Origin: SAR202 cluster bacterium AC-647-P02_OGT_505m
GTDB taxonomy: Bacteria; Chloroflexota; Dehalococcoidia; Lucifugimonadales; UBA826
Assembly (NCBI GenBank): GCA_009391195.1
Contig: VEXB01000012.1
Span: 1 to 32,727, forward strand
Direction: 5' to 3'
Length of the DNA: 32,727 nucleotides
Position 1 is the first letter of the stretch. Each line of letters opens with the position of its first letter. Shown here one piece after another: positions 16,385-24,805 of the stretch. The notes beneath the pieces are model-generated. The model worked only from the letters and a program-made list of their open reading frames with translations, had not been told where the DNA came from and did no database searches. Both the position numbers and the translations under genes were made by a program.

Positions 16385-17509
16385 ATGAGTAATCACAAAT
16401 TTCAATGCTCCTCCTGTAGTAGCTCTTATGAGCCCAGTCCAACACTACTCGAATGTGATAGATGCGGATCCCCGCTAAATATAAGTTACGTAACCCAGCT
16501 GGGCTCAGACCTCCATCCCACCAGATGGTCCGGCCATCCGATTCCTCTACCACTTGATCATCAGAAAGACCTAATCACTCTTGGTGAGGGAAACACTCCT
16601 GTCGTTCAATTGAACAACGTAAAAAATCGGATCGGGGCAGAAATATATGTGAAACAAGAATATATGAATCCCACTGGTTCGTTTAAAGACCGAGGTACCT
16701 CAGTAATGATCTCTGCCTTAAAATCTTTTGGGATTAATGAATTGGTGGAAGATTCTTCTGGCAACGCTGGGGCATCACTGTCCGCCTATGCAGCAATGTC
16801 CAACATGAAGGCCCACATTTTTGTGCCTGAATCTGCTCCAGCGCCGAAAATTGGCCAGATACAAGTGTACGGCGCCACGATACACAAAATACCTGGAAGC
16901 CGCGATGCTACCACAGAGGCCGCAAAGGCCTTTGTTCGCAATAACAACCTCGTGTATGCCTCCCATAATCTAAGCCCTTTTTTCATAGAGGGCACGAAGA
17001 TTTTTGCCCACGAAGTTTTCAGAGAATTTGGAGACCACATACCAGAAGACATTGTTATCCCTGTAGGAAACGGGTCACTTTACCTGGGGATGTGGAAAGG
17101 GTTATGTGAGCTCAAAGAATCTAACCAAATCTCTCGAATACCACGTCTACATTTTGTACAGACAGAAGCTGTGAAACCTATATATTCCGCTGCAAACAAT
17201 GTAGCTTGGGATACTTCAATGATTCGTGAAACCCGATCTGGTGGAACGGCTGTTGGGTCTCCTCCTCGACAAGATCAGGTCATTGACGCACTTATTAGAT
17301 CAAAAGGTTCCTGCACGACCGTGACAGAAAAAGAGCTTATTGACTGGCAGAAATTTCTTGCATCAAAGGAAGGCATTTATGCCGAACCCACTTCAGCAAC
17401 AGCACTTGCGGGGACAGAAAAACTCATCAGATCTGGTGAGATTGGAAAAAATAGCAGAATACTCGTACCCATTACAGGCTCCGGGCTTAAAGATGATCAG
17501 CCAAATTAG
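16385..17509 (+). CDS. thrC: Threonine synthase (fold-type II PLP enzyme) with N-terminal zinc ribbon
   Basis: 374 residues. An N-terminal zinc ribbon (Cys8, Cys11, Cys24, Cys27) precedes the PLP domain. The Schiff-base Lys is Lys101 in 'NPTGSFKDRG', with 'SSGNAGASLSAYAA' as the phosphate-binding substrate loop and 'VPVGNGSLYLG' (as IPVGNGSLYLG) further on. The layout is that of ThrC, which makes threonine from O-phosphohomoserine. It is cotranscribed with a sugar-acid dehydratase, not with hom or thrB, so it may be a paralogue acting on another hydroxy- or phospho-amino acid; this is inference. It converges on an aminotransferase with a 19-base gap. Confidence 0.82.
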   Translation: MSNHKFQCSSCSSSYEPSPTLLECDRCGSPLNISYVTQLGSDLHPTRWSGHPIPLPLDHQKDLITLGEGNTPVVQLNNVKNRIGAEIYVKQEYMNPTGSFKDRGTSVMISALKSFGINELVEDSSGNAGASLSAYAAMSNMKAHIFVPESAPAPKIGQIQVYGATIHKIPGSRDATTEAAKAFVRNNNLVYASHNLSPFFIEGTKIFAHEVFREFGDHIPEDIVIPVGNGSLYLGMWKGLCELKESNQISRIPRLHFVQTEAVKPIYSAANNVAWDTSMIRETRSGGTAVGSPPRQDQVIDALIRSKGSCTTVTEKELIDWQKFLASKEGIYAEPTSATALAGTEKLIRSGEIGKNSRILVPITGSGLKDDQPN

Positions 17510-17528
17510 AAGCAACCTGCATACTAAA

Positions 17529-18710
17529 TCAACTGTATTGAGATATAGCCTTCGAGAGGCCGGGAAGTGCTCCCTCTATGGTTTCGTCTTTAAGGCAATA
17601 GGAAAGCCTAAAATAACCTGGTAATCCGAAACCTGTACCTGGTACTGCCAAAACCCTTTCCTCTTTAAGCTTATCCACAAATTCAACGTCATCATCTATA
17701 GGGGCTTTGGGAAACATATAGAACGCACCTTGAGGCCTTACAACCGAATATCCCATATCTGTCAATTTAGAGTAAAGAAAATTCCTCTTTCGTTCATAAA
17801 GACCAACATCAACTGTCACTGACTGCAATGAGGTCACCAGATGTTGTGCCAATGCTGGTGCGTTTACAAATCCTAGCGTCCTGTTACAAAAAACCATCCC
17901 GTCGATAATTTCCTGTTTGTCGGGACAATCCGGATGAATCGCAATATACCCGATACGCTCACCAGGGAGTGCCAGATCCTTAGAATGGGAAGTCGCCACG
18001 ATGCTACGCACATGATGGTCAAAAATATGGGGGTACTTTAGATTATCAAAAATAAGCCGCCGGTAAGGTTCGTCACTGACCAGATATATCTTCGTCCCGT
18101 ATTCCTCTTCCTTTTCACGAATGATTTCACACAGGTTCGATAAAACTTCAGACGAATACAAAACACCTGTAGGGTTATTGGGAGAGTTGATAAGCACGCC
18201 CCTCGTCTTCGGAGTAACTGCATCCCTAAAAGCATCTAGATCTGGCAGGAAGTTTCGATCAGGAGGAACCACTTTACAGGATCCTCCGTGATTGTCTGCG
18301 TAAAAATGATACTCGACAAAAAATGGTGCGAAAATAACAAATTCATCCCCGGGATCCATCAAGGTTTTCATGACAACATTTAGAGCCCCTCCTGCACCAC
18401 AGGTCATAATAATGTCATTAGCGGTAAAAGCTATCATCGTTTCATCAGTGAGTTGACCCGCCACTGCCTCACGTGTTTCCAGTAACCCAGCATTTGGCAT
18501 ATAACGGTGCATTCCACTGATAGGATTGTCAGCGATAGACTTTAATTTTGAAAAAAATTCTTGGGGTGGGTCTATCACTGGATTTCCCAACGACAAATCA
18601 AAGACGTTTTCTTCCCCAAACTGTCTTTTTAGAGAAATGCCTTCCTCAAACATTTTTCGAATCCAAGAACCTTGTTCCATAAAATTTTTTATCTTGTTAG
18701 ATACTGGCAT
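17529..18710 (-). CDS. Class I/II PLP-dependent aminotransferase
   Basis: 393 residues, fold-type I. Seen: 'SLGNPVIDPP' (40-49), 'GAGGALNVVMKTL', 'SPNNPTGVLY' (NNPTG at 178-182), Asp213 and Tyr216 in 'SDEPY', and the PLP Lys244 in 'SHSKDLALPGERIGY'. The substrate carboxylate Arg is in the C-terminal 'FRLSYCL'. It is closest in appearance to aspartate/aromatic aminotransferases of subgroup I-gamma; the amino donor cannot be decided. It ends 19 bases from the convergent threonine-synthase-like gene. Confidence 0.9.
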   Translation of the reverse strand: MPVSNKIKNFMEQGSWIRKMFEEGISLKRQFGEENVFDLSLGNPVIDPPQEFFSKLKSIADNPISGMHRYMPNAGLLETREAVAGQLTDETMIAFTANDIIMTCGAGGALNVVMKTLMDPGDEFVIFAPFFVEYHFYADNHGGSCKVVPPDRNFLPDLDAFRDAVTPKTRGVLINSPNNPTGVLYSSEVLSNLCEIIREKEEEYGTKIYLVSDEPYRRLIFDNLKYPHIFDHHVRSIVATSHSKDLALPGERIGYIAIHPDCPDKQEIIDGMVFCNRTLGFVNAPALAQHLVTSLQSVTVDVGLYERKRNFLYSKLTDMGYSVVRPQGAFYMFPKAPIDDDVEFVDKLKEERVLAVPGTGFGLPGYFRLSYCLKDETIEGALPGLSKAISQYS

Positions 18711-18752
18711 TATTTATTTTCCCAACCTAGAAGCGCTGATTTCCACATCCAA

Positions 18753-19610
18753 CTAATAAGATTTAGTAGTGATTAACTCAAATATTCGTTCAAGGCCATC
18801 AATCCCAAGGCGTCCCGCGACCCGGAGACTCACATCTCCATTGGAATCTATCACTATAAAGAATGGAAATGAGCTTACTCCCATTGCACGGGCAATGTCA
18901 CTATCCGAGTTGTCGACAATCACAGGAATATTCCATTGCTCATTCTCGAACCATTTGTGAGGAGGATAATTGGCTCGAGTAGGATTTATAGATGTAGCAA
19001 TACTTACGACTCTTATACCTTCAGGCAAGGGATTATCGAGAAAATAAGAAGCGAGCTCTCTTACTTCATTTCGGCAGTGGGGACACCAATGCGCCAACGC
19101 TATAACAATGGTAGTTTCGGCATCTTCCTGAAGTACTATTGGATTTCCAGCCAAATCAACACCCTTGATTAAAGGAGCTGTAAGACCGACTGCAGGGTCA
19201 AATCGATTCTCCATGGCGGGCAAGAATTCCCCTTCCACGTCAACCTGAATATTTTCATAAAATTCCTCGTCAATGTAAGAACCTGCTTGGGGTATTCTGG
19301 TTGCTTGAAAACTTAGTGGAGTCGCCGTAGGAATTAGTGGCACAACTGTCTGAGACAAGGGAGTAGGCATTTGTAAAGAACTAACCGTCGGTCTAGCCAG
19401 AGGGGTGTAAGTGGGTAATGGGGTATAAGTGGGTAATGGGGTATAAGTGGGTAATGGGGTATAAGTAGGTGCAGGTGATTGGATGGTTAAATTCTGGGTA
19501 TAACCAAGTGAGTCTTCTTTTAAATCATCACATGAAACCAAAATCAGTAATCCAAGAAACATGGATATTGGCAAAAGAAAAATGCGTCGGCACTTAGGAT
19601 GTTCAGACAA
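18753..19610 (-). CDS. Thioredoxin-fold (TlpA/ResA-like) lipoprotein with Thr-Pro repeats
   Basis: 285 residues. A signal peptide with lipobox LVSC (Cys27) would anchor it outside the membrane. Residues 47-72 contain four near-identical TPLPTY units, continued by a looser Thr/Pro-rich spacer to about 100, a linker type frequent in Chloroflexota exported proteins. The thioredoxin domain (about 140-283) has the redox motif WCPHC (Cys176, Cys179) and a cis-Pro in 'VSSFPFFIV'. It may reduce disulfides or serve cytochrome maturation at the cell surface; no ccm/ccs genes are nearby. The start is TTG with no clear Shine-Dalgarno; later Met codons would leave too short a signal peptide. Confidence 0.85.
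   Translation of the reverse strand: MSEHPKCRRIFLLPISMFLGLLILVSCDDLKEDSLGYTQNLTIQSPAPTYTPLPTYTPLPTYTPLPTYTPLARPTVSSLQMPTPLSQTVVPLIPTATPLSFQATRIPQAGSYIDEEFYENIQVDVEGEFLPAMENRFDPAVGLTAPLIKGVDLAGNPIVLQEDAETTIVIALAHWCPHCRNEVRELASYFLDNPLPEGIRVVSIATSINPTRANYPPHKWFENEQWNIPVIVDNSDSDIARAMGVSSFPFFIVIDSNGDVSLRVAGRLGIDGLERIFELITTKSY
19402..19473 (-). repeat. 18-bp tandem repeats encoding TPLPTY units
   Basis: Four consecutive 18-bp units at 19402, 19420, 19438 and 19456. Units two and three are identical, unit one differs at one base, and unit four diverges at its end. They encode the repeated hexapeptide of the thioredoxin lipoprotein linker. The near-identity at DNA level suggests recent slippage or unequal exchange. 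Confidence 0.9.
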
Positions 19611-19631
19611 AGGAAAGTAGCCTTAAATATT

Positions 19632-20384
19632 TCATCTACGAACTGTAATACCACCGTCTATAACGAGTTCGGATCCGGTGACGTAACGGGATTCGTCTGA
19701 GGCAAGATAGAGCACCCCAAGTGAAACATCCCTGGCATTCGCTATTATCCCCAGCGGAGTCCTATCAATCATCGACTGCCGACCGTCACCCGTCCCAATC
19801 AATCCCTCCACCATGTCAGTCTCAATTATGCCTGGGTGTACAGAATTACAGCGTATCTGTTCAGGGCCATATTCCACTGCTATTGATTTCGATAGTATCC
19901 TCACGAGACCCTTACTAGCCCCATAAGCTGTATATCTAGAACCTATAAGCCCCGCAATCGAAGATATGTTGACTATGGAACCTCCACCCGCATCTCTCAT
20001 TGCCGGGACCACAGTTTTCGCACCAAGAAACACACCACGGGAATTCACATCTTGTATAGATTCCCAATCAGCATTTTCTGTCTCTTCCAGTCCTTTCATA
20101 ATCAGAATCCCGGCGTTATTAACCAGAACATCTAATTTCCCATACTCAGTAACAGCTGTAGAGACGGCGTTTTTCCAGTCAGCCTCGTTGGTCACATCGA
20201 GGTGGACATAGGTAGCATTACCTCCTGACTCTCCAATCTCTGATGCAACTTGTTGTCCTTGTTCATCGATGATGTCACCAAGTACAACTGATGCGCCTTC
20301 TTCGGCAAAAAGGCGAGCTTCATCTGCTCCTTGCCCTCTGGCCGCCCCAGATATCAATGCAACCTTTCCTTCCATCCTTGCCAT
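19632..20384 (-). CDS. SDR-family oxidoreductase (3alpha/20beta-hydroxysteroid dehydrogenase-like)
   Basis: 250 residues from the ATG at 20384, which has GGAGGGATAGGA directly upstream. Features: SGAARGQG nucleotide-binding motif (12-19), Asp at the end of beta2 (GDIID, pointing to NAD preference), NNAG (89-92), Ser142, and a complete YGASK (Tyr154, Lys158). 'GKVALISGAARGQGADEARLF' (two conserved blocks) resembles bacterial hydroxysteroid-type dehydrogenases. Unlike the SDR at 404, the catalytic triad is intact. Substrate unknown. It is divergent from a cupin gene. Confidence 0.9.
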   Translation of the reverse strand: MARMEGKVALISGAARGQGADEARLFAEEGASVVLGDIIDEQGQQVASEIGESGGNATYVHLDVTNEADWKNAVSTAVTEYGKLDVLVNNAGILIMKGLEETENADWESIQDVNSRGVFLGAKTVVPAMRDAGGGSIVNISSIAGLIGSRYTAYGASKGLVRILSKSIAVEYGPEQIRCNSVHPGIIETDMVEGLIGTGDGRQSMIDRTPLGIIANARDVSLGVLYLASDESRYVTGSELVIDGGITVRR

Positions 20385-20506
20385 TCCTATCCCTCCGACC
20401 AAACCTCATTTTTCATTTATCATGTTAATTATCAAGTATGTTAGCAGAGCATCAAGTCGATACTCTGACTGCCAAAGCTAAATAATCTTTATTAATCGAG
20501 GTGGAG

Positions 20507-20971
20507 ATGTCTTTCAACATAAAAGAGGTGATCCTGGGACCGGACGAAGGGAGGAAACTAAACGCCGTAGACCATCCATTTACATTCAAAGCGATAAGTT
20601 CTGATACAGATGGACATTATGCGCTTTTTGAGTCGATCCTTTATGGGGGTGGGCCAGGACAACATACTCACGAGAATGAGGAAGAGGCATTTTATGTAAT
20701 AGAGGGTAATTTGAAGGTCCTGTTAGGGGAAAATATTATTGAAGCCAAACCAGGATCATTCGTGTTGGTACCGAGAGGGACAATCCACACATTTTTTAAA
20801 TCGGACGAAAATCCGGTGAAGATGCTTGTCATCATTTCCCCTGCCGGTTTTGAAGATTTCTTCTTTGAGGTTGTCGGACCAGACGAAGTAGACGCCCAGA
20901 TGATGGCAGACCGCGCTCTAGAGACTGGACACAAATACGGAGTCACATTCACAGGTCCACCATTAAGCTAA
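20507..20971 (+). CDS. Cupin-2 domain protein
   Basis: 154 residues with one beta-barrel cupin. Motif 1 is 'GPGQHTHENEEEAFYVIEG' (two His and a Glu as likely metal ligands) and motif 2 is 'PGSFVLVPRGTIHTFF' with the fourth His. It is a single-domain cupin of the kind found as small dioxygenases, isomerases or non-enzymatic binding proteins; function is not predictable. The ATG at 20507 has GAGG 5 bases upstream; a GTG two codons earlier is possible. It is divergently arranged to an SDR gene. Confidence 0.88.
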   Translation: MSFNIKEVILGPDEGRKLNAVDHPFTFKAISSDTDGHYALFESILYGGGPGQHTHENEEEAFYVIEGNLKVLLGENIIEAKPGSFVLVPRGTIHTFFKSDENPVKMLVIISPAGFEDFFFEVVGPDEVDAQMMADRALETGHKYGVTFTGPPLS

Positions 20972-20980
20972 TCTAACCAA

Positions 20981-21223
20981 CTATCTTGCCTTATATCTCA
21001 TTTTTAACACCTGAATATCGTCAAGCATTCTCTGCTCTGTAATCGATGTAGCTCTATTTGTAGAATTTAACAGTCTATTTTCAATCTCATGTAAATGTTC
21101 AGAAGCATGTTTCCTGCAAGTCCATATTTGGTCTAGCAGACAAAAAATTGAGTCAGGATCACATATATTTGATGCCGTCCGGAGACTTGTCCCACATTTA
21201 TTGCAATACTTTTCGTCTTCCAT
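20981..21223 (-). CDS. Small hypothetical protein with zinc-ribbon start
   Basis: 80 residues. The start 'MEDEKYCNKCG' (Cys7, Cys10), followed by Cys21, Cys28 and Cys36, suggests one metal site, and the remainder looks like a helical coiled segment ('HLHEIENRLLNSTNRAT'). An AGGTG lies about 10 bases before the ATG. It converges on the cupin gene (9-base gap). I do not recognise a family, and the coding status rests on the Cys pattern, a plausible start and lack of any competing frame. Confidence 0.6.
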   Translation of the reverse strand: MEDEKYCNKCGTSLRTASNICDPDSIFCLLDQIWTCRKHASEHLHEIENRLLNSTNRATSITEQRMLDDIQVLKMRYKAR

Positions 21224-21485
21224 AATTAAGACAACACCTTGACCATTTTCCTGTTATTGAACCTGGAATATATAGCAATGATTAAGAACAGTCAGCTGCA
21301 AAACCCATAGTCTTATTCCAACCATTTAACAATACAAGCACTAGCAATATACAATTTCTTGACTAGTGCATGACAGTACCAGACAATTAATTCGGACTTA
21401 ACTGAAAATGCAAACTTTGGCATCACCTGATTGAAAGTCAGACAGATAATACAGAATCAAATTTAACTTAAGTAATTTTAATTCC

Positions 21486-21561
21486 GGGCCCGTAGCTCAG
21501 TGGTTAGAGCAGTCGGCTCATAACCGATAGGTCGTAGGTTCGATCCCTACCGGGCCCACCA
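21486..21561 (+). tRNA. tRNA with CAT anticodon, probably tRNA-Ile2 (k2C) or elongator Met
   Basis: 76 nt including a genomic CCA (21559-21561). Acceptor GGGCCCG pairs perfectly with CGGGCCC, which excludes an initiator tRNA (needs an unpaired 1:72). The anticodon loop CTCATAA gives CAT at 21519-21521. The body 'GGCTCATAACC' and 'AGGTCGTAGGTTCGA' closely resembles bacterial tRNA-Ile(CAU), whose C34 is changed to lysidine by TilS to read AUA. Elongator tRNA-Met remains possible. Anticodon stem TCGG/CCGA, T-arm GTAGG/CCTAC. Confidence 0.95.
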
Positions 21562-21588
21562 CAGTTCCTGGAGTTCCTAATTTCAAAA

Positions 21589-22122
21589 ATGAGACACGTA
21601 TTTAACGGATCTGCACTGATAGTTACCCTATTTGTTTTTTGTTTTATAGCAACTAACCAAGTGTCAGCACACGGTGACATGAAAGAAATCTTTGTCGGTG
21701 AAGTCGACGACTATAAAGTCGCCGTAAGCGTGATTCCCCATCAACCAATGGTCGGGCACGCTCATTTCACTATTGAACCAACTGACGTTAAAACTAGTAA
21801 CCCAATTGAAGAAGCTATTATTACTATAATTGTCAGACACGGAGATGAAGCCTTCGAGTCACGTGCTGTAAACTCCCCTTCTTCAACGACAATGTACGAC
21901 GCCAACCTTACATTTTATGAGGAAGGAGACTGGGAAGCAGAAGTAAAAATACAAACTTTGCCGGACCATGAATCTAGCGTTTACTTCATAGTAAATGTAA
22001 GTGGGGAAAGTATCGTATCTGGCACTTCAGCAGGATATTTTTTCCTTTTTATTTTTGGGATTTTGGTTGTGGTGCCTATTATCTTGGTATTGAAATACCG
22101 TCGCGCAAATAAGACAGCGTGA
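21589..22122 (+). CDS. Exported, C-terminally anchored protein with YtkA/FixH-like domain
   Basis: 177 residues. Signal peptide about 1-27 (cleavage after VSA, before HGDMKE), a beta-rich extracellular domain (about 30-145) and one C-terminal membrane helix ('YFFLFIFGILVVVPIILVL') with a short basic tail. The pattern 'YKVAVSVIPHQPMVGHAHFTI' and 'EGDWEAEVKIQ' is reminiscent of YtkA/FixH-like domains, some of which sit near copper or cytochrome oxidase genes; no such neighbour is present here. It starts 27 bases after the tRNA. Function is unassigned. Confidence 0.75.
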   Translation: MRHVFNGSALIVTLFVFCFIATNQVSAHGDMKEIFVGEVDDYKVAVSVIPHQPMVGHAHFTIEPTDVKTSNPIEEAIITIIVRHGDEAFESRAVNSPSSTTMYDANLTFYEEGDWEAEVKIQTLPDHESSVYFIVNVSGESIVSGTSAGYFFLFIFGILVVVPIILVLKYRRANKTA

Positions 22123-22152
22123 GACTTTGCTAAAGGTTAACCAAAACCCATA

Positions 22153-22536
22153 TCAATTACCGTGGTAGTCCCTGACTGATACGGCAATAATAAGACTATT
22201 AGTGGTTTCCTTTTCGGAAAATATGACTTCAACTGGTTGTCCAGTAATCATGTGAGAGCGAAGATGGGAAGGGGTGAATTTACCCAAGTCGGTTTCTACC
22301 ATCACCTTGAATATGGCCCCCCCATCAGTTTCTAAAGAAAACCAACTCGTTTCAGTCAAGCTACGTGCAGACACCTCTGCAATTAAACCATGTACGACAG
22401 ATAAGTCCCTTTCTGCAACGCCTTCCTCACATCCAGTAAATAATAGTAGGAAACTAAATAGAAAAGCTGAAGAATACAGACAGTTCGTCTTAAATTTCCT
22501 CAAATTTCCAATAGTAAATATTTCTTTTTTGTTCAA
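22153..22536 (-). CDS. Small lipoprotein of unknown function
   Basis: 127 residues from a TTG start with AAGG 8 bases upstream. A basic n-region and hydrophobic stretch end in the lipobox FTGC (Cys36). The rest is a small beta-type domain ('DLSVVHGLIAEVSARSLTETSWFSLETDGGAIFKV'), in which 'VHGLIAEV...WFSLETDGG' resembles short OB-like exported domains. It is divergent from the 711-residue exported protein and convergent with the 177-residue one. I do not recognise a named family. Confidence 0.65.
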   Translation of the reverse strand: MNKKEIFTIGNLRKFKTNCLYSSAFLFSFLLLFTGCEEGVAERDLSVVHGLIAEVSARSLTETSWFSLETDGGAIFKVMVETDLGKFTPSHLRSHMITGQPVEVIFSEKETTNSLIIAVSVRDYHGN

Positions 22537-22607
22537 AAAGTGAACCTTAATCTAATTGACCTGTAAAAGCCTGATCACTAGTTTCTTTATATTAGGGGAG
22601 GGCTTAC

Positions 22608-24743
22608 ATGAAACTATCGATCCGGGCAGTAATACTTTCGATTTTTTTGCTAACGATTGCGGTGACTGGCAGCATCGCTTACGCTAGCGAAGAAAGCGGT
22701 TTTTCTAAAGGCCGTGTTGTAATAATGTCAGTAGACATAGACTCTATCAGTAATGGCAACAACTCTGCGTTATTTGAGTCTTTGACTGGCATATTATCGA
22801 CCCTCCAACCAGGAGAAAATTTCTATTTTTCTGACATGGATAATCCAGAGTTATTTCTAGGACCATTCGAGGCTGGCTCAAAAAACTTTGCCGATTACAA
22901 GCCTCTTATTGCAGAAAAAATAACCGCCTATATCCCTGAGAATGACATTAACATTCCGGAAGTAGTCTCGCAGGCATACAACATAATGGGCAAGGAATCC
23001 GCCTCTGCAGGATCAACGCTCTACCTTGTTGGGCAAAGAAAAGTCCTCGCAGATCCCGAGTACACAGCACGACGCCTCGACCCAATCGCAGAAATGTTTA
23101 GTGCGAGCGGATGGACAATTACTGGCATTACCCCTACCGATGCGGACCCGAGTATGAATTACATACTCGACAGAATAGCTACAAAAACTGGTTCTAAGAG
23201 ATATGAACTGACCATTGATGACGCTCTTAGAAATATAACCGACAAGATAATGACCCGAGACTCACTTGGTGCATTGTCATTATCAAGTCAAGCGTCACTA
23301 GCTAAAGATGAGGTATTGACCTCAACAATCAAAATAGCCCCCGGAACAAAAGATGCAACAGTCCTATTTTTCAAAGAAGATCAGTACGGTTCTCTAAAAC
23401 TCAACAGCCCTCAGATAGATGAACCGGCAACAAGTGGCACGGCCTCGTTAAACGTTGTCGAAACACCCCACACAGTAATATGGCAAATCAAAGATCCCAC
23501 CCCTGGTGTTTGGACTGTAGATGCCAACGGAATGGAAGGAAAGGTATCTTCTTGGCAAATATCTTCAAATAAATTCCGATTAAACCTTGGAATGCATGAC
23601 CTTATTCCGACTGGGGAACCATTAAATCTCATCACATACGTAACAGAAGAATCGGTAATGGTTTCACCAGGAGAAAATTCCTTAGTAAAAGTGACTGTCA
23701 CAGGTCCTGACGGTCGCAATGTCTTTTACAACTTAAATGATGACGGTGAGTACGGTGACGCTACTGCAGGTGATAACTATTATTCGGCTACTATAGCCAG
23801 TCCAGAAAGTGAGGGGGACTATGTCGTCAAAATGGAACTTGGATGGGCTGAATCACCTAATACTGTGATCGAACAACTCAGCTTTCGGGCACAAGCTTTC
23901 CCACAAATGGAAGTCACACAACTGAACACAGATAGAATGTACCTGGAGCGTAGATCAAACATAGCAACTATATTTGTGAACATCTCAGGGCAGTCGTTCG
24001 CAGTAGATCCCTCTTCAATAAGAGCTAGCTTCGGTGAGGGAGAAGACTTAGGCCAATTAGATATCGTTCCACGGGAAGGAACTTCAGATGGACGCGCTTG
24101 GATGTACGACGTTATATTCACACCAACTAAAGAAGGTATAACAACCTTAGCTCTTAACTTAGATATCGACTACGCTGGGCAGGTTCGTCAACAAGTCTCA
24201 GAATCTATAGCTCTTACCGCGATAAGCTTACCTAACCTCATGCCAGATCCAGCACCGGAGCCGTACAACACAACAGTGATCGAAGTGGCACCAGAAGTTG
24301 TTCAAATTGCTAAGTCTAATGCTGGAATTGCAGTGGGTTTGATCGGCATACCCATCGCTTTGATAGCATTAATAATAGCTGGATTTACCTATCATCGTGC
24401 TCAAACTCGACCATTCGGATTTATCGATAATGAGGATGGTTCCGTCCTCGTAGATTTTCAGTCCCTTGAGAGGTCATTTTTCAACAAACTACTATTCCCA
24501 AGTATGGTCAAAGGGAAAGAAACAGCTGTTTCAGAATTAGATGGAATAACCTTCAAGTTCCGAAAAGATAAGGTCGACATCGAAACTTTTAGAGTGTCTC
24601 CTACTGTACGAATAGATGACAAGCCGGTCGTTGGGGAGATAACTCTAAGGAACAGTTCCTGGATAGGATCGCACGGCCGATTGTTCAACTTTTTCACTGG
24701 CAGAGAATCAATTGTAGCTGAACACGGATTCGGCGATGACTAA
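22608..24743 (+). CDS. Large exported membrane-anchored protein with vWA-like and choice-of-anchor X-like regions
   Basis: 711 residues. Signal peptide (1-26), then an extracellular part with a vWA-like alpha/beta start ('KGRVVIMSVDIDSIS', with serine-rich loop and later 'GSTLYLVGQRKV'), several beta-sandwich segments, and at about 378-392 a 'DDGEYGDATAGDNYYSATI' motif typical of choice-of-anchor X type domains. One membrane helix (about 571-592) is followed by a 119-residue cytoplasmic domain I cannot place. The ATG has GGGGAGGG upstream. A large perfect inverted repeat follows its stop. It is probably a surface or sensing protein; the vWA call is tentative because a full MIDAS motif is not visible. 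Confidence 0.72.
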   Translation: MKLSIRAVILSIFLLTIAVTGSIAYASEESGFSKGRVVIMSVDIDSISNGNNSALFESLTGILSTLQPGENFYFSDMDNPELFLGPFEAGSKNFADYKPLIAEKITAYIPENDINIPEVVSQAYNIMGKESASAGSTLYLVGQRKVLADPEYTARRLDPIAEMFSASGWTITGITPTDADPSMNYILDRIATKTGSKRYELTIDDALRNITDKIMTRDSLGALSLSSQASLAKDEVLTSTIKIAPGTKDATVLFFKEDQYGSLKLNSPQIDEPATSGTASLNVVETPHTVIWQIKDPTPGVWTVDANGMEGKVSSWQISSNKFRLNLGMHDLIPTGEPLNLITYVTEESVMVSPGENSLVKVTVTGPDGRNVFYNLNDDGEYGDATAGDNYYSATIASPESEGDYVVKMELGWAESPNTVIEQLSFRAQAFPQMEVTQLNTDRMYLERRSNIATIFVNISGQSFAVDPSSIRASFGEGEDLGQLDIVPREGTSDGRAWMYDVIFTPTKEGITTLALNLDIDYAGQVRQQVSESIALTAISLPNLMPDPAPEPYNTTVIEVAPEVVQIAKSNAGIAVGLIGIPIALIALIIAGFTYHRAQTRPFGFIDNEDGSVLVDFQSLERSFFNKLLFPSMVKGKETAVSELDGITFKFRKDKVDIETFRVSPTVRIDDKPVVGEITLRNSSWIGSHGRLFNFFTGRESIVAEHGFGDD

Positions 24744-24747
24744 TCAG

Positions 24748-24795
24748 TTTTATGGATAAGTGCTCTCTATCATGGGTGAGTCCTTATCCATAAAA
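24748..24795. terminator. Bidirectional terminator-like inverted repeat
   Basis: TTTTATGGATAAG (24748-24760) and CTTATCCATAAAA (24783-24795) form a perfect 13-bp stem around a 22-base loop, between two convergent genes. T-rich and A-rich outer ends make it usable in both directions. The stem is AT-rich and the loop long, so an alternative role as a binding site or a mobile-element scar is not excluded. Confidence 0.6.
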
Positions 24796-24805
24796 TCATT
24801 CAAAT

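Noticed and set aside
19402-19473. Possible CRISPR-like repeat array
   Set aside because: Units are contiguous 18-mers without spacers and lie in frame inside a lipoprotein gene.
21359-21387. Promoter TTGACT-17-GACAAT upstream of the CAT tRNA
   Set aside because: The -10 is poor and lies about 100 bases before the tRNA; not convincing enough to list.
21486-21561. Initiator tRNA-fMet
   Set aside because: The 1:72 position is a paired G:C, whereas bacterial initiator tRNA has a mismatch there.
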